Both the position numbers and the translations under genes were made by a program. This document shows positions 54,039 through 64,000 of a stretch of 64,000 nucleotides of DNA, in pieces (within the stretch, counting starts at the first letter, position 1; each line of letters opens with the position of its first letter). Below the pieces are notes generated by a model. The model searched no databases. It saw nothing but the letters and a program-made list of their open reading frames with translations, and was not told the DNA's origin. Source of the DNA: Ichthyophis bannanicus. Lineage: Eukaryota > Chordata > Amphibia > Gymnophiona > Ichthyophiidae. Location of the stretch: positions 188,782,184 through 188,846,183 of the forward strand of contig CM066044.1 of NCBI GenBank assembly GCA_033557465.1, written 5' to 3'.

Positions 54039-55339
54039 AGAGGACTTTTGGGTTATTTCAAAGGCAGTAGTTCTCTGGATAGCAGAACTGAGGACTACAA
54101 CAGAGTATGGTTAGAACATGATCTCCTCTTGTCAAGGTAGAAGGGAAGTACACAGAGGACAAAGATGTATGGCAAAGCAGAGGAAAACATGATTTTGGGA
54201 AACCACATGCTCTAAAAGAATCCCAAGTATGGGCCACAAAAATTTTGCTTTGCTATTTTTACCATGTTATCAGTAGAACAAAAAGAGGCTTCATGAGGCG
54301 CAATACAACTGCACTAGGTGAAAGTACACTATTTTGCTTCCTGCCTTACAATGCACATTAGAAAAGCAGCTAGTACAGTACGAATAAGCACCCTACTGTG
54401 CTTTTGTTCTAACTTATAAAAAGATATCCAAAAAATGGTCAGTCTGATTAACTGATAAACACTGCAGTCTGTAGAAACATTAGCGTATATGCACACAAGA
54501 TAGAAACTTTAGCCTTTCTGGAGGATCAGATATTTTGTAAGCACAATTACACACCACATGAAGTTTATTTGTAATGGGAAAACTGCACTTTCTGGGCATC
54601 TGAAAGCACAGTGAGCAGCAGAATTCAAGGTTTTTCAGTCTTAACGTGCAAGGCAAACATGGCATGTTACTTTATTAAAATCAAGAGTACTACAATGGTT
54701 GTCTTTCCCTTCTCGAAGATTTTCTATCAAGTTAATCACAGAAAATTTAGACTCAGAATTTCCATATTTAAAGCAGGATTAAGAAGAATACAGAGCACAG
54801 TTCGGTCACACTGAGGCACTGTGCGACTTTCCTCTACAATTAGAACATATTCTATTTTATCAAGACCACGGTGCGGGGACGGCATTCATTTTGCTCCCGG
54901 AGATGCTTTCCTTTCACTTGGAAATATTTCATCCCACAGTATTTTATTAGAGGACATTCTATTGCCTTGAATATTGTGTAGATCACAGATGCCCACTTTT
55001 TTGGTTGTGTTGATTGCTTATTAAGCTCCAAAATGTTCAGGGACCCCTAGTTCATTCCCTGAACAACTAGGGGTCCCATCATTCTTCCCATATCTCCTCT
55101 TCTCAGTGCAAAGTCTATTCCCATGAAACCTCTTTATCCCTCTTCCCCTTCTTCTCTCCATAAGTCCCTCTCTCAGTCTCCCCCTCTCCCTCCCCACTGG
55201 TGTAGATGCTCCGAACAACGAAGAAAGGGTATGTTATTAGTAGGTGCTTTGATGATGGAAGTGTTCTTCTGTTCATGTGTAGATCTTTATAACTAGCAGA
55301 TACACGGATCTATGAAGTATTTACTGCAGGTAGAATTAA
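54039..55339. other. Apparently single-copy, one perfect hairpin
   Basis: No repeat or coding signal recognised. A perfect 13-bp inverted repeat GGGACCCCTAGTT / AACTAGGGGTCCC (55040-55052, 55065-55077) with a 12-nt loop is present; its role is unknown. Confidence 0.45.
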
Positions 55340-56105
55340 GTGGAAAAATAGCCCAATAGTAAGGACAGCAGCCTAGGAACCGAGGAGGCCAGTGTTCAGA
55401 TCCCATTGATCTTGGGAAAGTCACTTAACCCCAGGGCTGGACCAAGGGTTTCTGCCACCCCAAGAAGAAGCCCTGGCTGTGCTGCCCCCCTCCCTCTGTG
55501 CTGAGTTACACCAACACCTCCCACTGTCGCTGATTCGGTCAGGGGGAAGATGGCTCGGTGAGGTACGGCGGTGGCAGTGACCAATGGCAGATCATGTGCT
55601 TCGGCACACATGGCCTGCCGCTTCTGACCATTCTAGGCTGCCGCCTAGCCCATCTAGTGGATGGGCTGGCCCTGCTTAACCCTCCACTGCCTCAGGTAGA
55701 AACAGAGGCATGCTTAGTAATGTGCATTCCCAGGGTAGCGTGTGGTTAGCATGCAGGATCGGCACCGTGCTAAAATGTAGCATATGGCTCTGTGTTACGC
55801 TAGCAGCTGGGCGGGATGTAGCATTCCTATCACAGTGCAGCTAATACAGCCCTTTGGAGCCTGTATTTGGTGCAAGTAGTGCTCATTAGTTGTACCTGTG
55901 GCTGGTTTACTGCAGTGATGTGCAGTAACTAAAGGAGAACAGACGTACCTGTCCACCTGCAGTTAGCTCACAGCCGTGCACTAGTAACACGGGCCACATG
56001 TGATTTACCAGCACATGGCTTAGATTGCAAGCCATATGGGAATAGGGAAATACCTACTCTACCTGAATATAAATCAACTTGTATTGGAAAGGTATAAGTT
56101 AAATA
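55340..56105 (+). mobile_element. SINE, split by insertions
   Basis: The head is tRNA-like (AATAGTAAGGACAGCAGCCT, B-box region TGTTCAGATCCCA), the body AAGTCACTTAACCC resumes after a hAT element as CTCCACTGCCTCAGGTA, and the tail at 56028-56105 reads AGATTGCAAGCC, ATACCTACTCTACCTGAATA and AAATAAATAAAA. The stretch 55720-56020 between body and tail looks like a further insertion of unknown type. Confidence 0.65.
55432..55674. mobile_element. hAT MITE, 243 bp
   Basis: Perfect 8-bp duplication CTTAACCC (55424-55431 and 55675-55682) within a SINE. Left end CAGGGCTGGACCAAG; right end read inward CAGGGCCAGCCCATC. GC-rich, no coding frame. Confidence 0.88.
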
Positions 56106-57004
56106 AATAAAATCTGATATTTTCATGACCCACTTAACAATGCTGTAGATCTAACAATCTGATCAAGGATATTGTAGAGTTCTGCACAGCATCACACAGC
56201 TAGTTATAGCGTTTTGCACAACCTGTACTGCATTAAAGAGATAGGCTATGTATAAGCACATGGAACAGGAATTACACTAAATAAAACCTATGCTTAATCC
56301 CAAGAATGCTCACATACATCCTTCCTAACAGTCGGCGCCACGTGATGTGGCAGAAATGCTTCCGAGAAGCCGCTGGTGCATCTCCCCCAGCTTGGATATG
56401 GCAAGCATAAAACACTTCCATGGTTCATGATGTGGTATCGCTCCAAAGGCAGACAAAATAGTTTCTCAAAAAGATGAGCCCAAAATACTGAATGCTGAAG
56501 AACAGGTCCATGAAAGAAAAAGACTTACATGCTCCTCAAGATATCCAGTCATGTTAGATCCACTTATTTCTTCAAAAATCTCAGCAGCCTAATAGCTTTC
56601 TAGCTGAAGAGGTTATATACAAGCTCGCTTCACACTGAACCTCTCTTAAAAATGAGTTCAACAAGGTTGTTGCATGAGAAAGCCTTTGCCTGAGTGGAAA
56701 CAGATTCAATTGCCTTTGTAGTTCAGTGCAAAATAGGATCACTAATAGAGTAACATGAGAAATTCGGAGCAATAGAGCTAAAATTTAAATAGGCATGTCC
56801 TGGAGCACATATGACGGCATCTAGGTTCTTTTCTCAAAGGAGGAAGTACTGGGCCCAATATTCATACAGCAACTGCTACTATACCGAAAGGTTCCCAGTT
56901 CATAAATTTACAGCAGCACTATACGGCTATGCATATAGTCATTCATAGTGATAGTTGTCCACATATGTTCAGCACTGCCACTATGCACGAGTGGAGGAGG
57001 AGCC
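56106..57004. other. No recognisable gene
   Basis: Diffuse sequence. The stretch 56850-56990 (GGGCCCAATATTCATACAGC) may be a weak family B relative. Confidence 0.4.
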
Positions 57005-58775
57005 TACAGTTTACAGTTTGTTAGTTATATCGCCTTTTCTTATAAAAATGCAAAGCGGTTTACAATCTAAAAAAAATTAAGAGTATTGAAAGACATTGGT
57101 TGATAGGAAAGAGAAGATGGATAGGCAACACCATAAAAAGAGAAGGATAACATGCACACCTTTTACATTCATTACGTAGACATAGACTGCAATCATTACT
57201 GGGGTTGTGGGTGTCCTCCAGGCATTGGGGAGGCCCATCTGTCTCACTCAGAAAAGGTTTTCAAATGCCCTTTCAAACAGAAGTGTTTTCAAATCCAAAA
57301 ATCCATTGTAGGAGTCCTGAAGGCAAAAATAGAGGGAAGGTGATTCCAAAGTGTGGGGGCTAAGAAGAAGAATGGATTCATAGTGAGCCCTAAAACGAGA
57401 GAGAAGATGAAGGTGATTACCATGTGAGCAGCAACGGGAACAAGTGGGGTAGTAGGGAATGATAAATAATAAAAGATAATCGTTTGGCAACGGGTAACCA
57501 ATGGAGCTGAACTAAGAGAAGGGTTATATAATTGTGCCTTTTTGGAATGGGATAGGATATGGGCAGCAGTGTTCTGGATAGACTGTAACTTTTTTAATTC
57601 AGAAAAGCAGCAGTCCTGCATAAATAACATTACAGTAGTCGATGTGACTGACAACTAGACTGAGGATAACTATAACCTGGGCCGCATAGTCAAGAAATGG
57701 GCGGATGGAACGAAAATGTCTCATGGCAAGGAAGGCTGATTTCACTATGAAACTGATTTAGTTTGAGACTGAAAGATCAGAGTCAAGGAGTATGCCCAGA
57801 TACTTGAAGGACATAGTTAAGGTGATTGGACTGTCATGGAGAATGGGGGAAATGGTGCGTGAAAGAAATCCATCAGTGAGACAGGTTTCTGTAGATTTGT
57901 TCATGTTTAGTTGTAGACAGGGCCGGTGCTACCATTAGGTGAACTAGGTGGTTGTCTGGAGCATCAGCCCCCTGGGTGCACCCATTGCAGCCCCTGTTGC
58001 CCCTCTCTGGGGCTGACAGCAGTGGCAATGGCTTGAAACGGCCCCATGGTGCTTACCTTCAAGCTTAAGTGCCATGGGGCTATTTGCTTCCATCCCTTTC
58101 CAACTCTCAATGCTGACTTCCTGTTTGCACAGGCAGTCAGCATCAAGCATTAGAGAGCGGCGGAACCAAACAGCCCCATGGTGCCGAAGCTTGAAGGTAA
58201 GTCCTGCGAGGCTGTTTGCAGCTATTGCCACTGCTGTCGGTCCTGGAGAGGGGTGGCAGCAGCGGCAATTGATGCCGTGGGGGGGGGGGGGTGCAAGGGA
58301 TGAGATTAGCCTAGGGCTCCTCATCTTCTTGCACCAGCCCTGGTTGTAGACCATTTTCTCCGAGTCAATCTTCCACCTTAAAAAGACATTGGTTAATGGG
58401 TGATAAATCAGGATTAGATGTATTAGTGTAGCAGGATATCATCAGCATAAACAAAGGTCAAAATGCCAATGCTCTGGATGAGTGTTAGTAGTGGACTGAT
58501 GAAGATAGTGAAGAGTATAGGTGCGAGGATGGAACGTTGTGGCACCTTGCATGAAAATGGCTGTTCAACTGAAAAATGATTACTAACCGAAACGGAGAAA
58601 GAGTATCCTGAACGAAAGGGATGAAACCAGTGCAGAACCTGACCATGAATCCCAACTAAGTGAAGATGAGAGAGTAACAAATCATGGTTAAGCAGATCAA
58701 ATCTGCTTGAGAGATCTAGAGACAAAACTAATGCTATTTTACCTGAGTCCAGGACACTATGAACTTCGCTGAGTA
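57005..58775 (-). mobile_element. L2-like LINE, antisense (split by hAT)
   Basis: The 3' tail is at 57010-57085 (reverse of TGTAAACCGCTTTGCATTTT). The minus frame at 57654-57289 holds VTSTTVMLFMQDCCFSELKK and LQSIQNTAAHILSHSKK. The frame at 58725-58423 holds SRFDLLNHDLLLSHLHLVGI, VPQRSILAPILFTIF and the catalytic block FVYADDILL. The hAT element at 57918-58342 splits the copy between GTTTAGTTGTAGA and CCATTTTCTCC. It is a different lineage from the L2 at 36513 and 39340. Confidence 0.78.
57918..58342. mobile_element. hAT-type non-autonomous element, 425 bp
   Basis: Perfect 8-bp duplication GTTGTAGA (57910-57917 and 58343-58350). Ends CAGGGCCGGTGCTACC and, read inward from the right, CAGGGCTGGTGCAAG. 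An internal inverted repeat pairs GGCCCCATGGTGCTTACCTT (58038-58057) with CAGCCCCATGGTGCC-type sequence near 58170. No transposase. Confidence 0.88.
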
Positions 58776-58808
58776 GGGTGGTGAGGATTGTTTTGGTACT
58801 GTGGTTTA

Positions 58809-59030
58809 GACAGAACCCAGACTGTCATGGTTGTAGCCTAGGGCAGCAGTGTGGTAGCCAAGAAACCAGCATTCAATTCCCACTGGTACGTCTTATGGCT
58901 TTGGGCAAGTCAGTCTACCCTCCATTACCTGGGAAAGGTCTGGGAATCTACTTCTGGTCATTCCTTGCCAAGAAAACCAAGAGGCAGCTGGGTCAGCATT
59001 GACCCAATGGCACACATTGCATTTTGCCAC
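58809..59030 (+). mobile_element. tRNA-derived SINE
   Basis: Sense orientation: tRNA-like head (GTAGCCTAGGGCAGCAGTG, B-box region GCATTCAATTCCCACT), body GGCTTTGGGCAAGTCAGTCT, and GAATCTACTTCTGGTCATTC with CCAAGAAAACC, the reverse of the 1480 copy. Confidence 0.82.
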
Positions 59031-59624
59031 CTATCCATATATGTAAATTTTTTAAAATGCCAGAGTCAGCATTTTAAAAAATGCTGTAGTATTTAAAAAT
59101 GGACTTGATCAAGACTTTTCAGAGGTGGTGAACAACATAACTTCAGTGTTTGCCACAAATAAACAGCCATACATAGTGCAATGGAGGCAATGCATGGAGA
59201 TTGACCTCACAAACTAGTGCCTGCACACATGCCTCAGGAGGGACTCGCATAAAAGTCAAGAGGGAAGTGCTGGAGTGCAGCGATGTGCATTCATGAGTGT
59301 GCATTTGGTTCGTTTGGGCACCTATGCATTAAATGTGTGCACAAATCACTTGTATGCATGTATACCTATGAACTAACGTGTACAGTGATTGTATGCATAA
59401 AACGTTCTTATGCATATAAAGTGCAAGCCATAATAAAAGGAATAGGTGAAATAAACATGAAATTTGGGAAAAATGCATTTTAAATGAACACAAACAAAAT
59501 TTTTTGGAGCTTCACACATCCCCATTGAAGCACATCACTTAAGGGTCTTATAAGGTAAAAAAGGGCATTACATGAGAATGTGCTTACATTGGGCCTGATA
59601 TTGCAAGGCATTTATATGGCTTAC
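59031..59624. other. Unannotated, one hairpin
   Basis: TTTTTTAAAATGC faces GCATTTTAAAAAA at 59047-59080. The rest is AT-rich without recognised features. Confidence 0.4.
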
Positions 59625-60305
59625 AGAGCTATTCTTCTTAAGTGCTGTCGAGTTGATGTCGACTCATGGCGACCCTGTGGATAGTTGTCCTAAACTATGC
59701 TTGGTCTTCAGTCAGGCGGCTCATTGTTGATAGAGTGGCACCCATAGTTGCTATTATTATATTGATCCATCTCATTGCTGGTCTTCCTCTTTTGCATTGA
59801 CCTTCAACCTTGCCAAGCATGATGTCTTTCTCTAATGATTGCTCTCTTGGTATGAAAGCTGAAGTCTTGTCATCTGAGCTTCTAAAGAAAGCTTAGGTTT
59901 TATCTCCTCTAGTACTGACTGATTTGTTCTTCAGGCAGTCCATGATATACACAGTATTTGTCACCAGCACCATAATTCAAAGCATCAATTTTCTACCTGT
60001 TTATCTTTTTCATTGTCCAACTTTTGCATCCATATAATGTTATTGAAAATACCTTGGCTTCAACAAGTCGAATTTTTGTATGGAGGGAGAATCTCGTCTA
60101 GATCCTTCATAGCCATTCTGCCAGGAGCAATGTGTCATTGGATTTCTTGACTGCTTTTCAGTTCTTTATTGAAAGTTGATCTAAGTAGGTTAAAGTTGTC
60201 ATCTATTTCAATTTCTTCTTCATCAATGATGAACTTAATGATTTTGCCAGTTGTCAGGATCTGTATCTTCTTTACATTAAGATGCAGGCCCATTTTAAGA
60301 CTATG
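59625..60305 (-). mobile_element. RTE/BovB-like LINE, 3' part
   Basis: The plus strand shows the reverse of the BovB 3' region: GTCGAGTTGATGTCGACTCA, TGGCGACCCTGTGG, CACCAGCACCATAATTCAAA and CCAACTTTTGCATCCATATA. No frame survives. Same family and orientation as 44580-46935. Confidence 0.8.
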
Positions 60306-60760
60306 GGGTATGTTTACTAAACGGCGCTAACATTGCAGCTGCGACGTTATCGCACGATAAGTGACGTTATTACACGATAATGGCGCATTATCGTGTGAGA
60401 ACGTCACATATCGTGCGATAATGTGGCCGACGGCGTTAAGGTGTGCAGAGGGTGGAGTAAGGCTGGCGGAGGGGTACTGGTGGTGGAGGGGGCAGTGGCA
60501 TCTGCCCACAGCACACCAAGGCCAAGCCCTGTTTAGGTGGGTGGCGTGAAGTGCAACAGACGAGGGCTGTCTGATGAACAGTAATGCTATCCCCAGGGAA
60601 TAGCCTGCCTCTCTGGTGCAGTTTGGTGCAGTACACACAGCCAATATATTCAGGGACAGAAGGTCACAGGTTCAAGTCCCAGCTGTGGCTCCTGCAGACC
60701 ATGTCCCCTCATTTTACCCTTACTAAATCGTGGTAATAAAGACGGAATCTTTATTGCAGA
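60306..60760. repeat. Possible MITE with a CpG-rich palindrome
   Basis: The left end GGTATGTTTACTAAACGG resembles the ends of the MITEs at 13237 and 17836. At 60347-60422 an imperfect palindrome is built from TTATCGCACGATAA, ACACGATAATGGCGCATTAT and CGTGTGAGAACGTCAC. At 60665-60690 GGTCACAGGTTCAAGTCCCA looks like a SINE B box. The right end is uncertain. Confidence 0.45.
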
Positions 60761-60784
60761 TAAAAGTAACACGCCATAAACACC

Positions 60785-60868
60785 TATATCAGAGCTACTC
60801 AAATCCTGTCCTGGAGGTCCGCAAACCAGTCAGGTTTTCAGGATATTCCTAATGAATATGCATGAGAT
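60785..60868. mobile_element. hAT MITE half
   Basis: CTACTCAAATCCTGTCCTGG and CAGTCAGGTTTTCAGGATAT match one arm of the MITE at 53837. The other half is displaced by hAT element 3 (60869 onward) or lost. Confidence 0.6.
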
Positions 60869-60965
60869 CAGGGCCGGCCCGTCCATTGAGCAAGAATGTT
60901 TTTTGCACAGGGCCCCGCGTTTCAGGGGGCCCCGCGCAAAGAACATTCTGCTTTTTTTTTTTTAC

Positions 60966-61363
60966 ATTTTAAAAAAAAACCTGTCTCTGGCTGCTGCCGC
61001 TGCCGCGTCCGTCACAGCAGCGGCAGAATGGAGTGTCCCGCGGGGACCCTTCTCCTCGTTGAGCCCTCTGCAAGGGCTTTCAGATTCACGAAGGGAGAGG
61101 GCTCCCTCGCGTCTCTGTAAAGCCCGCAGGGGCTAATGGGAAATTTCCCATCTGCCCCTTTAGACGCGAGGGGCTGATGGGAAATTTCCCATTAGCCCCT
61201 GCGGGCTTTACAGAGACGCGAGGGAGCACTCTCCCTTCGCGAATCTGAAAGCCCTTGCAGAGGGCTCAACGAGGAGAGGGGTCCCCGCGGGACACTCCAT
61301 TCTGCCGCTGCTGCGACGGACGCGGCAGCGGCAGCAGCTAGAGCCAGGTTTTTTTTTTTAATT
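60966..61363. repeat. Large imperfect palindrome
   Basis: Arms of about 195 bp: AAGCCCGCAGGGGCTAATGG at 61120-61139 faces its complement near 61190-61209, and GCAGCGGCAGAATGGAGTGT faces ACACTCCATTCTGCCGCTGC. Closely related to 14342-14730 and still well paired. Confidence 0.88.
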
Positions 61364-61379
61364 TGCCGGAAGGGAAGGG

Positions 61380-63370
61380 AAGGGAAGGGGAGGGGGGGTT
61401 AAGACTGGTAATGGGCTGGGGGGGCTGATGGAGGCTGTCTGGAAATGGGGTGAGGGGGGGTTAGGACTGGAAATGTGCTGGGGGGGGTTAGGACTGGAAA
61501 TGTGCTGGGGGGGGGTTAGGACTGGAAATGTGCTGGGGGGGGTTAGGACTGGAAGTGCTGGGGGGGGGGTTAGGACTGGAAATGTGCTGGGGGGGTTAGG
61601 ACAGGAAATGGGCTAGGGGGGTTAAGAAAGGTAATGGGCTGGGGGTTGATGGAGGCTGACTGGAAATGGGGTGATGGGGGTTAGGACTGGAAATGTGCTG
61701 GGGGGGGTTAGGACTGGAAATGGGCTAGGGGGGTTAAGACTGGTAATGGGCTGGGGGTTGATGGAGGCTGACTGGAAATGGGGTGATGGGGGGTTAGGAC
61801 TGGAAATGTGCTGGGGGGGTTAGGACTGGAAATGGGCTAGGGGGTTAAGACTGGTAATGGGCTGGGGGTTGATGGAGGCTGACTGGAAATGGGGTGATGG
61901 GGGGTTAGGACTGGAAATGTGCTGGGGGGGGTTAGGACTGGAAATGTGCTGGGGGGGGGGTTAGGACTGGAAATGGGCTAGGGGGGTTAAGACTGGTAAT
62001 GGGCTGGGGGTTGATGGAGGCTGACAGGAAATGGGGTGATGGGGGGTTAGGACTGGAAATGTGCTGGGGGGGGGGTTAGGACTGGAAATGGGCTAGGGGG
62101 TTTAAGACTGGAAATGGGCTGGGGGTTTATGGAGGCATACTGGAAATGGGGTGAGGGTGGGATATGAATGGAAATGTGCTGGGGGGGGTTAGGACTGGAA
62201 ATGTGATGGGGGGGTTAAGACTGCAAATGGGCTAGGGGGGGGTTAGGACTGGAAATGTGCTGGGGGGGTTAGGACTGGAAATGGGCTGGGGGGGGTTAGG
62301 ACTGCTAATGGGCTGGGGCTGATGGAGGCTGACTGGAAATGGAGTGCGGGGGTTAGGACTGGAAATGGGCTGGGGGGGTTAGGACTGGAAATGGGCTGGG
62401 GGGGTTAAGACTGCTAATGGGCTGGGGCTGATGGAGGCTGACTGGAAAATGGGGGGGTTAGGACTGGAAATGGGCTGGGGGGGTTTAGGACTTGAAATGG
62501 GCTAGGGGGGGGTTAAGACTGGTAATGGGCTGGGGGTTGATGGAGGCTGACTGGAAATGGGGTGATGGGGGGTTAGGACTGGAAATGGGCTGGGGGGGTG
62601 GTTAAGACTGGTAATGGGCTGTGGGCTGATGGGGGCTGTCTGGAAATAGGGTGATGGGGGGTTAGGATTGCTAATGGGCTATGGGGGCGCTAGGACAGGA
62701 AATGGGCTGATGGGGAGGGGTTAGGACTTGAGGTGGGCTGATGTGGTTAGGACTGGTAATGGGCTGTGGGCTGATGGGGGGGTTAGGACTGGCAATGGGC
62801 TATGGGGGGCTGACTGGAAATGGGCTGATGGGGGGTTAGGACTGGTAATGGGTTATAGGGGGGGGCTTAAACTGAAAATGGGTTGATGGGGGGCTAGGAC
62901 TGGTAATGGGTTGGGGGATTGCTATGACTGGAAATGGACTGAGTGGACGGGGAGGCTTGAACTGCAAATAGCTGATGGGGAGGGAGCTTGGAATGGAAAT
63001 GGGCTGTGAGGGAAGGGAGCTAGGACTGAAAATGGGCTGATGGAGCAGCTAGGATAGGACTGGAAATGGGCTGTTGGAGGGGAGCTAAGATTGGAAATGG
63101 GCTGTGGTGGGGGCTTGAATTGAAATGGACTCATGGAGGGGCTAGAACTGGAAGTAGGCTCATGGGGGGCTTGGACTGGAATTGGGCTGAGTGGAGGGGA
63201 GCTAGGATTTGACATGGGCTGATGGTGGGGCTAGGAAATGACTAGAAATGGGCTGATGGGGGGCTAGGATTGGAAATGAGCTGATGAAGGGACTCAGACT
63301 GAAAATGGATGGGTGAGCTAGGACTGGAAATGGGTTGATGGGGGGCTAGGACTGGAAATGGGCTGATGCA
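61380..63370. repeat. G-rich degenerate tandem repeat, 2 kb
   Basis: Many units of about 25 bp, GGTTAGGACTGGAAATGKGC plus a run of 4-9 G, with a higher-order block of about 110-130 bp that includes GGGTTGATGGAGGCTGACTG. The longest of the three arrays in this family. Confidence 0.88.
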
Positions 63371-64000
63371 GGGACTAGAAGGGAATGGATGCTGGGTGAG
63401 ACTGGAACTAGAAGGGAGCTGATGTTGGGGGAGGATTAGAATGGGATGGGGCTGGGAGAGTAAAATGGAGAGGGGAAAAATATTTTGTGTGGGAGGGATG
63501 AAAAATCTACAATTGGCCGGGTATTGGGAGAGTAAGTGGGGATTGAGGATGGAGGGGTAAAATTTGTGTGGATGAAATAAGAATGAGGAAAGAGCAAAAG
63601 GAGAAAGATTAGTATGTTAAAGCAGATGTAGAGAGAGAGGATGGAAAGAAAACTAGAAGAGAGAAGAAAGGACAAATGGACAGCAGACGATGGAGAGTTA
63701 GCAGAAAACATGAAGAAACCAGAAGAAAGTGGCTGGAGCAATTGCAACTGAAAAAAAATGCACAAAAGGTAGAAAGATATCTCTTTATTTTGAATTTATT
63801 AACTGGAATATGAAAGCTCTGGGAAATGTGCATCATTAACGTCTGCGCTTTGTTTGGTACAAGAGGAAATTGATTTATAGTTTTATTTCTACAGTGTTGT
63901 TGTACATTCCAAGTTTGGCTTTTGGGGTTCCCAGTTTAATTATTGCCTTCCTGTTTCTAAATTGCGATTCCTTGTTTGGTGATGGTCTATGTTCTGCATG

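Larger units (their letters stand above)
60869..64000. mobile_element. hAT-type non-autonomous element 3 (runs off window)
   Basis: Starts CAGGGCCGGCCCGTCCATTG after the presumed 8-bp duplication CATGAGAT (60861-60868); the second copy is outside the window. Layout as in element 2: subterminal hairpin (AGAATGTTTTTTGC facing GCAAAGAACATTCT, 60894-60948), palindrome (60966-61363), G-rich array (61380-63370) and conserved 3' segment (63370-64000). By comparison with element 2, roughly 420 bp remain beyond the edge. Confidence 0.85.

Noticed and set aside
59283..59483. A 66-codon Cys/Tyr-rich plus-strand frame
   Set aside because: Short, in AT-rich sequence with ATG/TAT-rich words; no motif or homologous copy in the window.

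Overview
The window looks like repeat-dominated nuclear DNA from a vertebrate with a large, transposon-rich genome. I see no complete host gene, no rRNA or tRNA gene, and no operon-like or prokaryotic organisation. The mix of elements (a DIRS tyrosine-recombinase retrotransposon, CR1, L2-like and RTE/BovB-like LINEs, a Penelope-like signal, many hAT elements and tRNA-derived SINEs) excludes birds and mammals as a likely source. It fits an amphibian best, perhaps a caecilian; squamates, turtles or lungfish remain possible. This is inference from repeat content only.

Layout. 0-9.7 kb: an L2-like LINE 3' end, then a CR1 LINE carrying an antisense SINE and, near its 3' end, a 6.0 kb DIRS element on the minus strand (gag, RT-RNase H, methyltransferase-like domain, tyrosine recombinase, inverted terminal repeats, internal complementary region). 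10-14 kb: RTE/BovB-like remnant, CR1 tail, SINE, little else. 14.3-16.6 kb, 19.9-22.0 kb and 60.9 kb to the end: three large non-autonomous hAT-type elements sharing a palindrome, a G-rich tandem repeat and a conserved 3' part. 16.6-19 kb: an RLE-type LINE remnant, a MITE and a candidate host exon on the minus strand. 19-26 kb: layered insertions around a long-inverted-repeat element. 26-31 kb: a decayed L2-like LINE with a MITE in it, then a mariner-type MITE carrying a 2.2 kb element (E1) whose ends hold a hammerhead-ribozyme-like motif. 33.9-39.3 kb: a second CR1 carrying a solo LTR (with a 281-codon ORF) and an inverted L2 insertion. 39.3-49 kb: antisense L2, CR1 and RTE pieces, one hAT. 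49.1-51.5 kb: about 57 copies of a 41-bp minisatellite grown out of an L2 3' end. 52-53.4 kb: a palindromic DNA element (D2) carrying a second hammerhead-like element (E2). 53.8-60.9 kb: hAT MITEs, SINEs, L2 and RTE pieces.

The parts do not work together as a system: most are dead copies inserted into one another, and target-site duplications let the order of insertion be read in many places. The observations most worth a second look are the two E elements with hammerhead-like inverted ends, the hAT family whose shared core carries different termini, the solo LTR with an ORF, the LINE-derived minisatellite and the two candidate exons. Edges of repeats given below are approximate unless a target-site duplication is quoted.
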